From: an uncultured Veillonellaceae bacterium
GTDB lineage: Bacteria; Bacillota; Negativicutes; Veillonellales; Negativicoccaceae
DNA length: 15,268 bases
Reading direction: 5' to 3'
Assembly: GCA_902488965.1 (NCBI GenBank)
Contig: CABTYA010000020.1
Coordinates: forward strand, 1 to 15,268
The notes under the pieces were generated by a model. That model was given only the letters and a program-made list of their open reading frames with translations, made no database searches and was not told the origin of the DNA. Made by a program: the position numbers and the translations under genes. Below, in pieces: positions 5,799 through 13,691 of the stretch (the first letter of the stretch is position 1; every line of letters starts with the position of its first letter).

Positions 5799-6743
5799 AT
5801 GGATTTTTTGATGGCCATGCTGCCGTATATCAATATCGGCTTTTTCGGCGCGATTGCCGCGCGTTTCACGGGAGTCAATCTCTCGGTATTGGTGCTGTGT
5901 TCGGTCTTGTACCTGGGGGCGACGCCCGTGCAGGCCGTCGGCATGTTACTGACGTTCTTGTCGTTTATGCTGCTCACGCGGCACACGCAAAACACGCGGC
6001 TCACGTGGAAAAATTTGCGGATTTTTCACAGCTGGCGAATCCTGATTCCCGTCCTCTTCGTCGTGCTGACGATCAGCATCAATCCCTTTTATGCGATTGC
6101 TTCTTTCATCGGCTTTTTCCTGATGGAAGTCATGGCCTATCTGTACGCGGAGCTGCCCGCCGATGACAAAATCACCAAACGGCAGTGGGTCACCTGGACC
6201 GCAGCGGGCACGCTGGCGGGTATCGTCGGTCTGCTGCTGCTGCAGTTCATCCCCGCGACATGGTACTATCTCATCGCAGGGACGGTCATTTTGGCGGTCT
6301 GCGCGTTCGCCTATGTCGCCGGCCGGCATCGCGCCCGTTTCCGTACGTACTGGGATCCCGTACTCTACGGCAGCTGGGTACTGCTCGGAGCATTCGGCTT
6401 GGAGCTGTCCGACTGGATCAGCGACCTGCAACGGACGAAAAACACCGCTCTCATGCGCTACTTGCCGCTGGTTACCGTGCCGGTCGTCTTTCTCGTGTTC
6501 GTCGCGAGCCACGTGATCTACGGCACGCTCACGCTGTCGGGACTCATTCTCGCCGTCGCCGCCACCGTCGGTGTGCGTCTCTTCGGCATGTACGAAGTCT
6601 CCGGCCGCGGCGGGTTCAACCTCGTCGCCATTGCGATGGCCGTACTTACCGTACTCTCGCTCTTCTTGGTTCAGCCGGCCCCGACCGGTGTCACCGATTT
6701 GCTCTATATGGATCTCCCCTTCTCCTTCCCGTGGAGCAACTGA
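5799..6743 (+). CDS. Polytopic inner-membrane protein, weakly TSUP (TauE/SafE)-like
   Basis: A 314-residue integral membrane protein, the only plus-strand gene here. Around nine or ten hydrophobic helices can be seen (about 5-22, 28-60 as two, 80-96, 97-118, 133-151, 155-174, 188-204, 221-240, 243-264, 273-291). The first half has GFFGAIAARFTGVNLSVLVL and LGATPVQAVGMLLTFLSF, which recall the TSUP pattern of a Gly-rich first helix followed by a G-x-x-P-x-x-A-x-G segment. TSUP proteins export or import small sulfur or organic anions, but the match is by eye and weak, so no substrate is proposed. The ATG at 5799 follows AAAGGAG. It has its own promoter and terminator, so it is a single-gene unit. 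Divergent transcription next to the haem operon may mean shared control, but nothing in the sequence proves it. Confidence 0.75.
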   Translation: MDFLMAMLPYINIGFFGAIAARFTGVNLSVLVLCSVLYLGATPVQAVGMLLTFLSFMLLTRHTQNTRLTWKNLRIFHSWRILIPVLFVVLTISINPFYAIASFIGFFLMEVMAYLYAELPADDKITKRQWVTWTAAGTLAGIVGLLLLQFIPATWYYLIAGTVILAVCAFAYVAGRHRARFRTYWDPVLYGSWVLLGAFGLELSDWISDLQRTKNTALMRYLPLVTVPVVFLVFVASHVIYGTLTLSGLILAVAATVGVRLFGMYEVSGRGGFNLVAIAMAVLTVLSLFLVQPAPTGVTDLLYMDLPFSFPWSN

Positions 6744-6763
6744 GCCGTACGCAATAGCATATG

Positions 6764-6796
6764 AAAAGGAGGCAACGAATCGTTGCCTCCTTTTTT
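6764..6796. terminator. Strong bidirectional terminator between converging genes
   Basis: Perfect inverted repeat AAAAGGAGGCAACGA (6764-6778) and TCGTTGCCTCCTTTT (6780-6794), with T continuing to 6796. On the plus strand it ends the membrane-protein transcript 20 bp after its stop. On the minus strand the stem also ends in TTTT, so it can stop the lon-engB-SLH transcript coming the other way. Confidence 0.92.
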
Positions 6797-6819
6797 GCTG
6801 TCCGATTACAGGCTCACGG

Positions 6820-7257
6820 TCAGCGAATCTCGTATGCCAAGTTGACACGCGCACGCGCATCGGTTTGCCCCTCGTTGCCGTCGTCCTGATAGCGTATGCG
6901 GACATCTCCGCCGACCCGAATGCCGCCCGGCTGCTCATCCGCCCGTACGACTCCGATCGCGTCGAGTTCCCGGGCATACTCGCGCGTCGCCTCCTCATGC
7001 GGAATGGAGGCGGCGGCCGGATTCGCCAGTGCCGCGGCCAACGCCCGCGCCAATTCCCAGCGGGTCAGATGCTCCCGCGCGAGCAGCGACGCATCAATCC
7101 CCGTCGCATAGCCTCCGTCGATCAACGCCGCCGCTTGCCGATATCCCGGCGTACCGCGCTCGACTTCGTCAAACACATTCGGCGCATACGGGTTTGTCGC
7201 TCCCGCTACCGCCGGCAAGAGCAGCAACACGGCAAGGAGCAGACCGCGCCCGTTCAC
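6820..7257 (-). CDS. Short secreted SLH-domain protein, OmpM-like but with almost no barrel
   Basis: A 145-residue exported protein. Seen: a signal peptide (1-20, ending AGA), an SLH-like domain at about 22-79 (NPYAPNVFDEV, then GYATGID, LTRWELARALAAAL), a helical EYARELDAIGV stretch near 93-103, and then only two likely beta strands (GGDVRIRYQD and ARARVNLAYEI) before the stop. In Negativicutes the SLH domain of OmpM porins binds peptidoglycan, and the same order of parts is followed by a barrel of several hundred residues. Here the barrel is missing. It is either a shortened remnant or a small anchor protein in its own right. The start is GTG at 7257, overlapping the engB stop (GTGA) behind GAGGAGGAA, so it is translationally coupled to engB. 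No barrel coding is apparent between the stop and the terminator. Confidence 0.75.
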   Translation of the reverse strand: MNGRGLLLAVLLLLPAVAGATNPYAPNVFDEVERGTPGYRQAAALIDGGYATGIDASLLAREHLTRWELARALAAALANPAAASIPHEEATREYARELDAIGVVRADEQPGGIRVGGDVRIRYQDDGNEGQTDARARVNLAYEIR

Positions 7258-7904
7258 GCTTCCTCCTCGTCAATGAAGGTCTCGATGACGCTGAGCAGCC
7301 GCTCCCGATTGGTATGCTTGAGCGAAGAATACATCAGCGGCGGATAATCCGCAGGATAATTCTGCGCCAATTCACGCAAATTCTTCTGCTTGTCCTGCTG
7401 ATTCAGCTTGTCCGCCTTCGTGCCGATGACCTGCAGCGGCATCCCCAGCCCCCGCAGCCATTGATACGCCTTGGCGTCAATGGGGAGTGCCGGATGCCGC
7501 AAATCGATCAGCAGACACATCAGCGCCAAATCTTTGGAGTTTTCGACGTACTCCGCAATAAACTTCGACCACGCCTCGCGGTTTTGGCCGCCCGTCTTGG
7601 CAAATCCGTAGCCCGGCAAATCCACCAGGTACCAATGCTGTTCCGTCGTCTGCGCATCGCCGCCGCCGACGAGGTCGCGCCGCGAGCGAATCGCAAAATA
7701 ATTAATCGTGCGGGTCTTGCCCGGTTCGCGGCTGACCATCGCCAAGCCCCGATGATTGCACAGGGAATTGATCAATGACGACTTGCCGACATTGGAGCGT
7801 CCGATAAACGCGATTTCCTTTTTCTTGTCTTTCTTCATCTGTGACGGATTGACCGCCGACAGTAAATATTTCGACTCGACGATCCGAAACCGTTCCTGTT
7901 CCAT
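7254..7904 (-). CDS. engB: Ribosome-assembly GTPase EngB (YsxC/YihA)
   Basis: A 216-residue TRAFAC-class GTPase needed for late assembly of the 50S ribosomal subunit. Seen in order: G1 GRSNVGKSS at 35-43, a G2 region with PGKTRTINYF at 61-70, G3 DLPGYGFAK at 95-103, G4 GTKADK at 161-166, and G5 SSLK at 193-196. A Gly/Arg-rich insertion (RSRRDLVGGGDAQTTEQ, about 73-89) sits between G2 and G3 and seems longer than in Bacillus or E. coli homologues. The ATG at 7904 shares one base with the lon stop (TGATG); a TTG at 7907 would add a single residue and is less likely. Placement right after lon matches the lonA-ysxC order of Bacillus. The ribosome site is weak (GGTGG), so coupling to lon translation is probable. 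Confidence 0.97.
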   Translation of the reverse strand: MEQERFRIVESKYLLSAVNPSQMKKDKKKEIAFIGRSNVGKSSLINSLCNHRGLAMVSREPGKTRTINYFAIRSRRDLVGGGDAQTTEQHWYLVDLPGYGFAKTGGQNREAWSKFIAEYVENSKDLALMCLLIDLRHPALPIDAKAYQWLRGLGMPLQVIGTKADKLNQQDKQKNLRELAQNYPADYPPLMYSSLKHTNRERLLSVIETFIDEEEA

Positions 7905-10225
7905 CAAACCACCATCGCTTTTTGTAACACTTCATCCATATGGCGGACAAAAATAAATTTTAATTCGTCCCGTACCGAGACCGGAATGTCCTCCAAGTCA
8001 CGCTGGTTCTCCCGCGGCAATAAAATCCGCCGAATGCCGATACGATGCGCCGCCAATACCTTTTCTTTGATGCCGCCGACGGGAAGCACATTGCCCCGCA
8101 ACGTAATCTCGCCCGTCATCGCGGTATCCGCCCGCACCGCACGCCCCGTGACCGCGGACGCAATCGCCGTCGCCATGGTAATCCCCGCCGACGGACCGTC
8201 TTTGGGAATGGCGCCTTCCGGCAAATGAATATGGACGTCCGTTTTGGCCCAATAATCCTCCGCCACGCCCAGCGTCTGTGAGCGACTGCGCACATACGTG
8301 TAGGCCGCTTGCGCGGATTCTTTCATGACATCGCCGAGCTGCCCCGTCACTATCATTTTACCTGAACCGCCGAGCGCTGTCACTTCCGTATTGAGTACTT
8401 CGCCGCCGACCTGCGTCCACGCCAATCCCGTTACGCGGCCGACTTCGTCGCGACGCTCGGCTTCCGTCGGCAAATACCGCGCCGCACCGAGCAATTCGGG
8501 TATGCGTTTGACGGTAATCGAACGGGCATCTTCGCCGAGTATTTTCGCCTTGGCGATTTTGCGGCAGACCTTGCCGATCACCCGCTCAAGCTGTCGCACC
8601 CCCGCTTCGCGCGTATACTCGCGGATGAGTTTGAGCAGCACCGCATCGCTCATCCGCGTGTCTTTTTTCGTCAGTCCCGTTTCTTCGGTCTGGCGCGGCA
8701 CGAGATAGCGTTTGGCAATTTCGAGTTTTTCCCATTCCGTATAGCTTGACAGCTCGATGATTTCCATTCGGTCCAACAACGGCTCGGGAATCGTCGCCGT
8801 CGTATTGGCCGTCATCAGGAAAAAGACATCGGAAAAATCGAACGGCAACTCGATAAAATGATCGCTGAACTGATCGTTTTGTGCGGGGTCGAGCACTTCC
8901 AAGAGCGCCGCCGCGGGGTCGCCGCGAAAATCCGTCCCCAACTTGTCAATCTCGTCGAGCAAGAAGACGGGATTTTTCGTCTTGGCCCGCACCAATCCCT
9001 GAATCAACCGTCCCGGCATCGCGCCGATATAGGTACGCCGATGGCCGCGGATTTCCGATTCGTCATGCACGCCGCCCAGCGATACGCGGGCAAACGCCGC
9101 ACCGAGTGCCCGCGCAATCGAACGCGCCAGGCTCGTCTTGCCCGTACCGGGCGGCCCGACCAAGCACAAAATCGGCCCTTTTTGCGCCTGCGTCAACTGC
9201 CGCACTGCCAGATGCTCCAAGATCCGTTCTTTGATTTTTTCCAGTCCGTAATGGTCGGCATCGAGCACCTGCTCGGCGCGTTCGAGATCGACGACCAATT
9301 CCGTTTCCGTATTCCACGGTAAATCGAACACCCATTCCAAATAGTTGCGGATAACGGCCGCATCCGGCGTCAGCGGCGGTGTCCGTTCCAGTCGGCGGAT
9401 TTCTTTCTCGATTTTTTCCCGTTTTTCTTCGTCGATATCCAGCGCCGCCAGTTTCCGACGGTATTCATCGACTTCTTCGTCCGTATCCGCCCGATCGCCG
9501 AGTTCGTCGCGGATGACGCGCAATTTTTCCCGCAAATAATATTCGCGTTGATTTTTATCCATCCCGCGGCGCACTTCGGTGTTGAGCTGCTGCTCGAGCG
9601 TCGTCACTTCCTGCTCGGTAAGCAACAGCCGGCGCGCTTCGTGCAGACGGCGATAGACGCTCGCCTCGGCAAGCAACTCCTGCCGGGCGTCGACCGTCAA
9701 TGTCAAATGCGTCGCGACAAAGTCCGCGACCTGACCGGGATCGCCCAGCCGCATAAAATTCGCCAACGCGTCGTCTTCGATGCCCATATCCACCGTCTGC
9801 GCAAGCTCGCCGAAACGACGAATCACATCGCGGCGATAAGTCTCGATCATGGCGGTGCCTTCATTGACTTCGTGAAAATCTTCCGCCGCCGCCGTCAACA
9901 TGCCGTTTTCACGGGTCAGCGCGCCGACGCGAACGCGGGTAATGCCTTCAATCAAAATTCGCAATACGCCTTCCGGCAGCTGCAATACTTGCTTGACCTT
10001 GACTACCGTACCGACATCATAGAGATCGTCGGCCTCGGGCACATCGACATCGGCCGCCCGTTGGGCGACCACCAGCAAGTAGCCGTCGTTTTCCAAGGTC
10101 TGCCGCACGGCCGCCAGCGACATGTCACGTCCGACGTCCAGGCCCGTCACCATGTACGGGAACACGACCAAATCACGCACTGCCAGCACGGGCAGTCGCA
10201 TGGACGTTTGTTGCTGCTCTGCCAT
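7904..10225 (-). CDS. lon: ATP-dependent protease Lon (endopeptidase La)
   Basis: A 773-residue cytoplasmic AAA+ serine protease of the LonA type that removes misfolded and short-lived regulatory proteins. Seen: an N-terminal substrate-binding domain (RLPVLAVRDLVVFPYMV at 10-26), a coiled middle region with KNQREYYLREKLRVIRDELG (224-243), Walker A GPPGTGKT at 357-364, Walker B FLLDEID at 421-427, the conserved stretch LGGVHDESEIRGHRRTYIGA around 383-402, and the protease domain with catalytic Ser679 in KDGPSAG and Lys722 in GGIKEKVLAAHR, the same numbers as in E. coli Lon. The ATG at 10225 follows AAAGGAGGAAC. A terminator lies between clpX and lon, and no good promoter is visible in the 53-bp gap. 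Confidence 0.99.
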   Translation of the reverse strand: MAEQQQTSMRLPVLAVRDLVVFPYMVTGLDVGRDMSLAAVRQTLENDGYLLVVAQRAADVDVPEADDLYDVGTVVKVKQVLQLPEGVLRILIEGITRVRVGALTRENGMLTAAAEDFHEVNEGTAMIETYRRDVIRRFGELAQTVDMGIEDDALANFMRLGDPGQVADFVATHLTLTVDARQELLAEASVYRRLHEARRLLLTEQEVTTLEQQLNTEVRRGMDKNQREYYLREKLRVIRDELGDRADTDEEVDEYRRKLAALDIDEEKREKIEKEIRRLERTPPLTPDAAVIRNYLEWVFDLPWNTETELVVDLERAEQVLDADHYGLEKIKERILEHLAVRQLTQAQKGPILCLVGPPGTGKTSLARSIARALGAAFARVSLGGVHDESEIRGHRRTYIGAMPGRLIQGLVRAKTKNPVFLLDEIDKLGTDFRGDPAAALLEVLDPAQNDQFSDHFIELPFDFSDVFFLMTANTTATIPEPLLDRMEIIELSSYTEWEKLEIAKRYLVPRQTEETGLTKKDTRMSDAVLLKLIREYTREAGVRQLERVIGKVCRKIAKAKILGEDARSITVKRIPELLGAARYLPTEAERRDEVGRVTGLAWTQVGGEVLNTEVTALGGSGKMIVTGQLGDVMKESAQAAYTYVRSRSQTLGVAEDYWAKTDVHIHLPEGAIPKDGPSAGITMATAIASAVTGRAVRADTAMTGEITLRGNVLPVGGIKEKVLAAHRIGIRRILLPRENQRDLEDIPVSVRDELKFIFVRHMDEVLQKAMVV

Positions 10226-10253
10226 AGTTCCTCCTTTATCGGTCGCTCTATGG

Positions 10254-10276
10254 AAAAAGGCTCCCGGGGGAGCCTT
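10254..10276 (-). terminator. Terminator after clpX
   Basis: Minus strand: AAGGCTCC, 4-nt loop, GGAGCCTT, then further T. It begins 2 bp past the clpX stop and lies 28 bp before lon's start. It should end most tig-clpP-clpX transcripts and limit read-through into lon. Confidence 0.85.
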
Positions 10277-10278
10277 AC

Positions 10279-11517
10279 TTAGTCTTCCTTGCGATATTCC
10301 AGTTCCGGCTCCTCCCGGTTACGGATCGTATCTGCCGTCACGGTCGCCCGTGCCACGTTGTTGAGCGTGGGGACTGTAAACATCACGTTTTTCATTACTT
10401 TTTCAATAATCGCCCGCAATCCGCGTGCGCCCGTCTTGCGTGCCAGCGCTTCGGCCGCAATTTCACGGAGCGCCTCCGGCGTAAATTCAAGCTCGACGCC
10501 GTCCATTTCGAGGAGTTTGCGGTACTGCTTGACCAATGCGTTTTTCGGCTCGGTCAGTATCCTGATCAGCGCTTCTTCATCCAGCGGATCGAGTGTCACC
10601 AGCACGGGCAACCGTCCGATAAATTCCGGAATCAGGCCGAACCGGAGTAAATCTTCCGGCTGGACATGCTGGAGAATTTCCGCGACGTTGCGTTCCTTCG
10701 CCTGCTGAATATCCGCCCCGAAACCGATGGTCTTTTTCGCCATCCGCTGTGAGATATACGTGTCGACCCCGTCAAATGCGCCGCCGCAAATGAACAGGAT
10801 ATTGCTCGTGTCGATCTGGATCATCTCTTGGTTCGGATGCTTGCGTCCGCCTTGGGGCGGCACGTTGGCTACCGTACCTTCGAGGATTTTGAGCAGCGCC
10901 TGTTGGACACCTTCGCCCGATACGTCACGGGTAATGGATGTATTCTCCGTACGTTTGGCGATTTTATCGATTTCATCGATATAGATGATGCCGCGCTGGG
11001 CGCGCTCGAGATCATAATCGGCGGCCTGAATGAGCCGCAACAAAATATTTTCCACATCATCGCCGACATAGCCCGCCTGCGTGAGGCTGGTCGCATCGGC
11101 AATGGCGAACGGCACTTGCAAAAACCGTGCCAAGGCCTGCGCGAGCAAGGTCTTGCCGCTGCCCGTCGGGCCGATCATCACGATATTGGATTTTTGCAAT
11201 TCGACATCATCGGTATCGATGCCCGAGCGCAATCGCTTGTAATGATTGTACACGGCGACCGCCAAACTCTTTTTGGCTTCTTCCTGCCCGATGACATACT
11301 GATCGAGGTGAGCCTTGATTTCTGTCGGCAACGGCACCCGCAATGCCGACATCTCGGCCGCGCTGTCCTGTTTGAGCTCTTCTTCCAAAATGTGTCGGCA
11401 AACGCCGATACATTCATTGCAGATATAAACTCCCGGACCGGCCACCAACTTTTTGACGCTGTCCTGCCCGCGCCCGCAAAAACTGCAAGCCGGAGCGACA
11501 GAAGAATCCTGTTTCAC
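10279..11517 (-). CDS. clpX: ATP-dependent unfoldase ClpX
   Basis: A 412-residue AAA+ unfoldase that recognises substrates and feeds them to ClpP. Seen: the N-terminal zinc-binding domain with C11, C14, C33 and C36, Walker A GPTGSGKT at 116-123, pore loop GYVG at 149-152, Walker B IIYIDEID at 177-184, the RKH loop at 225-227, the ClpP-docking loop IGF at 264-266 and a sensor-2 region GARGLRAI near the C-terminus. Every part needed to work with ClpP is present and length is normal. The start is GTG at 11517, with GGAGGGATCGG ahead, partly overlapping the clpP stop. It lies 11 bp after clpP, in the same operon. Confidence 0.99.
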   Translation of the reverse strand: MKQDSSVAPACSFCGRGQDSVKKLVAGPGVYICNECIGVCRHILEEELKQDSAAEMSALRVPLPTEIKAHLDQYVIGQEEAKKSLAVAVYNHYKRLRSGIDTDDVELQKSNIVMIGPTGSGKTLLAQALARFLQVPFAIADATSLTQAGYVGDDVENILLRLIQAADYDLERAQRGIIYIDEIDKIAKRTENTSITRDVSGEGVQQALLKILEGTVANVPPQGGRKHPNQEMIQIDTSNILFICGGAFDGVDTYISQRMAKKTIGFGADIQQAKERNVAEILQHVQPEDLLRFGLIPEFIGRLPVLVTLDPLDEEALIRILTEPKNALVKQYRKLLEMDGVELEFTPEALREIAAEALARKTGARGLRAIIEKVMKNVMFTVPTLNNVARATVTADTIRNREEPELEYRKED

Positions 11518-11528
11518 CCGATCCCTCC

Positions 11529-12134
11529 TTATCGCGTCGGTACGCCGACCGAGGGCAAGCGTTCCAACACTTCGTCAATCAGGCCGTAGTCTTTGGCTTC
11601 TTCCGCCGACAGGAAATGGTCGCGTTCGGTATCCGCTTTGATTTCTTCGAGCGTACGGCCGCTGTGACGGGTCAAAATGCCGTTCAATTCTTCGCGCATG
11701 CGCAAAATTTCGCGTGCGTGGATCTCGATTTCGGTTGCCTGTCCCTGTACGCCGCCGAGCGGTTGGTGAATCATCACCCGCGAATGCGGCAAGGCGTAAC
11801 GTTTGCCCGTCGCGCCCGACGTCAGGAGCACCGCCCCCATACTGGCCGCCGAGCCGACGCAAATCGTCGAGACCTGCGGTTTGACATACTGCATCGTGTC
11901 GTAAATCGCCATCCCCGCGGTAACGACACCGCCCGGGCTGTTGATGTACAGATGAATGTCCTTGTCGGGGTCTTCCGCTTCCAGGAACAACAACTGCGCA
12001 ATAATGATATTGGCGACCGTATCGTCAATCGGTCCGCCCAAAAAGACGATCCGATCCTTTAACAGTCGTGAATAAATGTCGTAGGACCGCTCACCGCGAG
12101 CGGTCTGTTCGACGACAATCGGTACGTAGTTCAA
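11529..12134 (-). CDS. clpP: ClpP protease subunit
   Basis: A 201-residue serine peptidase that forms the tetradecameric chamber degrading proteins unfolded by ClpX. Seen: the oxyanion-region YINSPGGVVTAGMAIYDTM (63-81), the nucleophile Ser98 in GSAASMG, His123 in HSRVMIHQPLGG and Asp172 in ERDHFLSAEEA: a complete catalytic triad at the usual spacing. The start is TTG at 12134, unusual but supported by a GGAGG site 8 nt upstream and by the conserved MNYVPIVVEQ N-terminus; no ATG in frame lies nearby. It sits 20 bp after tig and 11 bp before clpX. A rare start could lower output relative to tig and clpX. Confidence 0.99.
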   Translation of the reverse strand: MNYVPIVVEQTARGERSYDIYSRLLKDRIVFLGGPIDDTVANIIIAQLLFLEAEDPDKDIHLYINSPGGVVTAGMAIYDTMQYVKPQVSTICVGSAASMGAVLLTSGATGKRYALPHSRVMIHQPLGGVQGQATEIEIHAREILRMREELNGILTRHSGRTLEEIKADTERDHFLSAEEAKDYGLIDEVLERLPSVGVPTR

Positions 12135-12154
12135 ATGACCGACCTCCTTGTCGA

Positions 12155-13579
12155 TTATTCTTCGGATTGGCTATCCGTTGCCGCGGCATCTTCCGCGTCT
12201 TTCTTCACGGCCTTTTTCGCCGCTTTCTTCGCCGGCTTCTTGGCGGGTTTTTCTTCCGCCGCGTCGTCAGCCTTCGCTTCTTCGTTGTCGTGCGTATGCG
12301 CCGCCGCTTGGATAATCAGCGCCGCGGCCTTGCGACGGGCAACCGTCTGGGCCAGCATCGGCAACCGTCCTTCTTTCTGAATGATCTTGAGCACTTCGCG
12401 CGGATCGGCGTCGAAATTCTGTGCCATCTGATAGATTTCCATATTCATATCATTGGACGTCACTTCGATTCCTTCTTCTTTGCAGATTGCTTCGAGTACG
12501 GTATCCGTGCGGACGCTCTTGAGCGCCGATTCACGGTACGTTTCACGCAATTTTTCCATGCTGTTTTCCGCATGGGCGAGATAATCTTCAAACTTCATAT
12601 TGCGGCTTTCCAGATTGAGCTTGAGCTCTTCGATCATCTGATCGATCCGGTTTTCCACCATCGCTTCGGGGATATCCACGTCCGCATTGGCGACCGCCTT
12701 CTGAATCAGGGCGTTGTGGTACTGTTCCATTTCCCGATTCGCCACTTGGTTCTGCAAGCTCTGCTTGGCGACTTTGCGCAATTCGTCCATCGTCGCAAAG
12801 CTGCTCGCCGCTTTGGCGAAATCGTCGTCGAGCACCGGCAGTTCGCGGCTTTTGACGTCAATGATGTTGACGGTAATTTCCTCTTCTTCCCCCGCCAATG
12901 TGTCGACGAAATAATCGTCCGGGAAGTTCACCTTGACGATGACTTCTTCGCCCGCTTTATGGCCGACGAGCTGTTCTTCAAAGCCCGGAATGAAACTGCC
13001 GCTGCCGATTTCCAGCGGATAGGATTTGCCTTCGCCGCCGTCGAACGCTTCGCCGTCGACTTTGCCCGCAAAGTCGATCATCGCGACGTCACCGTTTTCC
13101 AGTGCCGCGTCTTCGACCGCAACCAGTTTGGCATGCTGCTTGGCCATGGCCTGCAGCTGTTCTTCGACCATGTCGTCGGTCACTTCGGTATGCGTATGAT
13201 CGACCGTCAGGCCTTTGTAGTCGCCGAGTTTGACTTCCGGCTTTTTGACGAATGTCGCTTTGAAGGTCATATCCTTGCCTTCTTCAAAGGTCACCATGTC
13301 AATATCCGCTTGCGTGACCGGGATGAGATCCTGTTCGCGCAAGGCCCGATCGTAAAAACGGTTCACCAGCAATTCGCTCGCTTCACCGAGTACGACATCT
13401 TTACCGAAATGCGCTTCCAAAATTTTCCGCGGCGCTTTGCCTTTGCGGAATCCCGGAATATTTACCTGTTGCGCCAGACGCGCAACCGCGTCCTTAATTC
13501 CTTTGGCGACTTCTTCCGCCGGTACTTCAATGGTCAATGTGACCTGATGTTGATCCACGGGAGTGGTTTCTACTTTCAT
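12155..13579 (-). CDS. tig: Trigger factor with Lys/Ala-rich C-terminal tail
   Basis: A 474-residue ribosome-bound chaperone and peptidyl-prolyl isomerase meeting nascent chains at the exit tunnel. Seen: an N-terminal ribosome-binding domain with GFRKGKAP at 43-50, an FKBP-type domain at about 153-245 (ENGDVAMIDFAGKVDGEAF, IGSGSFIPGFEEQLVGHKAG), and the helical C-terminal arms. The family is usually about 430 residues. Here residues 427-474 add a low-complexity tail: HTHDNEEAKADDAAEE, then four xxKK units at 445-460 (PAKK, PAKK, AAKK, AVKK), then an acidic end. The ATG at 13579 is chosen for the conserved MKVETTPVDQHQVTLTIEVP beginning and an AAAGGAGG site about 12 nt upstream; an upstream extension of 31 residues to 13672 lacks both. 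First gene of tig-clpP-clpX. Confidence 0.98.
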   Translation of the reverse strand: MKVETTPVDQHQVTLTIEVPAEEVAKGIKDAVARLAQQVNIPGFRKGKAPRKILEAHFGKDVVLGEASELLVNRFYDRALREQDLIPVTQADIDMVTFEEGKDMTFKATFVKKPEVKLGDYKGLTVDHTHTEVTDDMVEEQLQAMAKQHAKLVAVEDAALENGDVAMIDFAGKVDGEAFDGGEGKSYPLEIGSGSFIPGFEEQLVGHKAGEEVIVKVNFPDDYFVDTLAGEEEEITVNIIDVKSRELPVLDDDFAKAASSFATMDELRKVAKQSLQNQVANREMEQYHNALIQKAVANADVDIPEAMVENRIDQMIEELKLNLESRNMKFEDYLAHAENSMEKLRETYRESALKSVRTDTVLEAICKEEGIEVTSNDMNMEIYQMAQNFDADPREVLKIIQKEGRLPMLAQTVARRKAAALIIQAAAHTHDNEEAKADDAAEEKPAKKPAKKAAKKAVKKDAEDAAATDSQSEE

Positions 13580-13643
13580 AAACGAGTTGTCCTCCTTTGT
13601 CGTCATTGTTTGACATTTTGATGGCATTCTTTTCATAAAATAA

Positions 13644-13672
13644 ATATTATCATAAACAGGCACAAATGACAA
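13644..13672 (-). promoter_or_regulatory. Promoter of tig-clpP-clpX, overlapping the serS terminator
   Basis: Minus strand: -35 TTGTCA (13672-13667), 17-nt spacer, -10 TAATAT (13649-13644) preceded by TGA (extended -10). The -35 box lies in the loop of the serS terminator hairpin, and the -10 in its AT-rich tail. The transcript would start near 13637. No CIRCE or CtsR-like inverted repeat was recognised. Confidence 0.6.
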
Positions 13673-13683
13673 ATTGTGCCTGT
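13656..13683 (-). terminator. Terminator hairpin after serS
   Basis: Perfect 10-bp stem, minus strand ACAGGCACAA and TTGTGCCTGT around an 8-nt loop, beginning 8 bp past the serS stop. It is followed by TTATGATAATATTTATTTT, rich in T but interrupted, so termination may be partial. Confidence 0.65.
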
Positions 13684-13691
13684 CGCTGTTG

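Noticed and set aside
13580..13672. Longer trigger factor starting at 13672.
   Set aside because: It would run over the predicted promoter and the ribosome site, and the added residues do not resemble the family.
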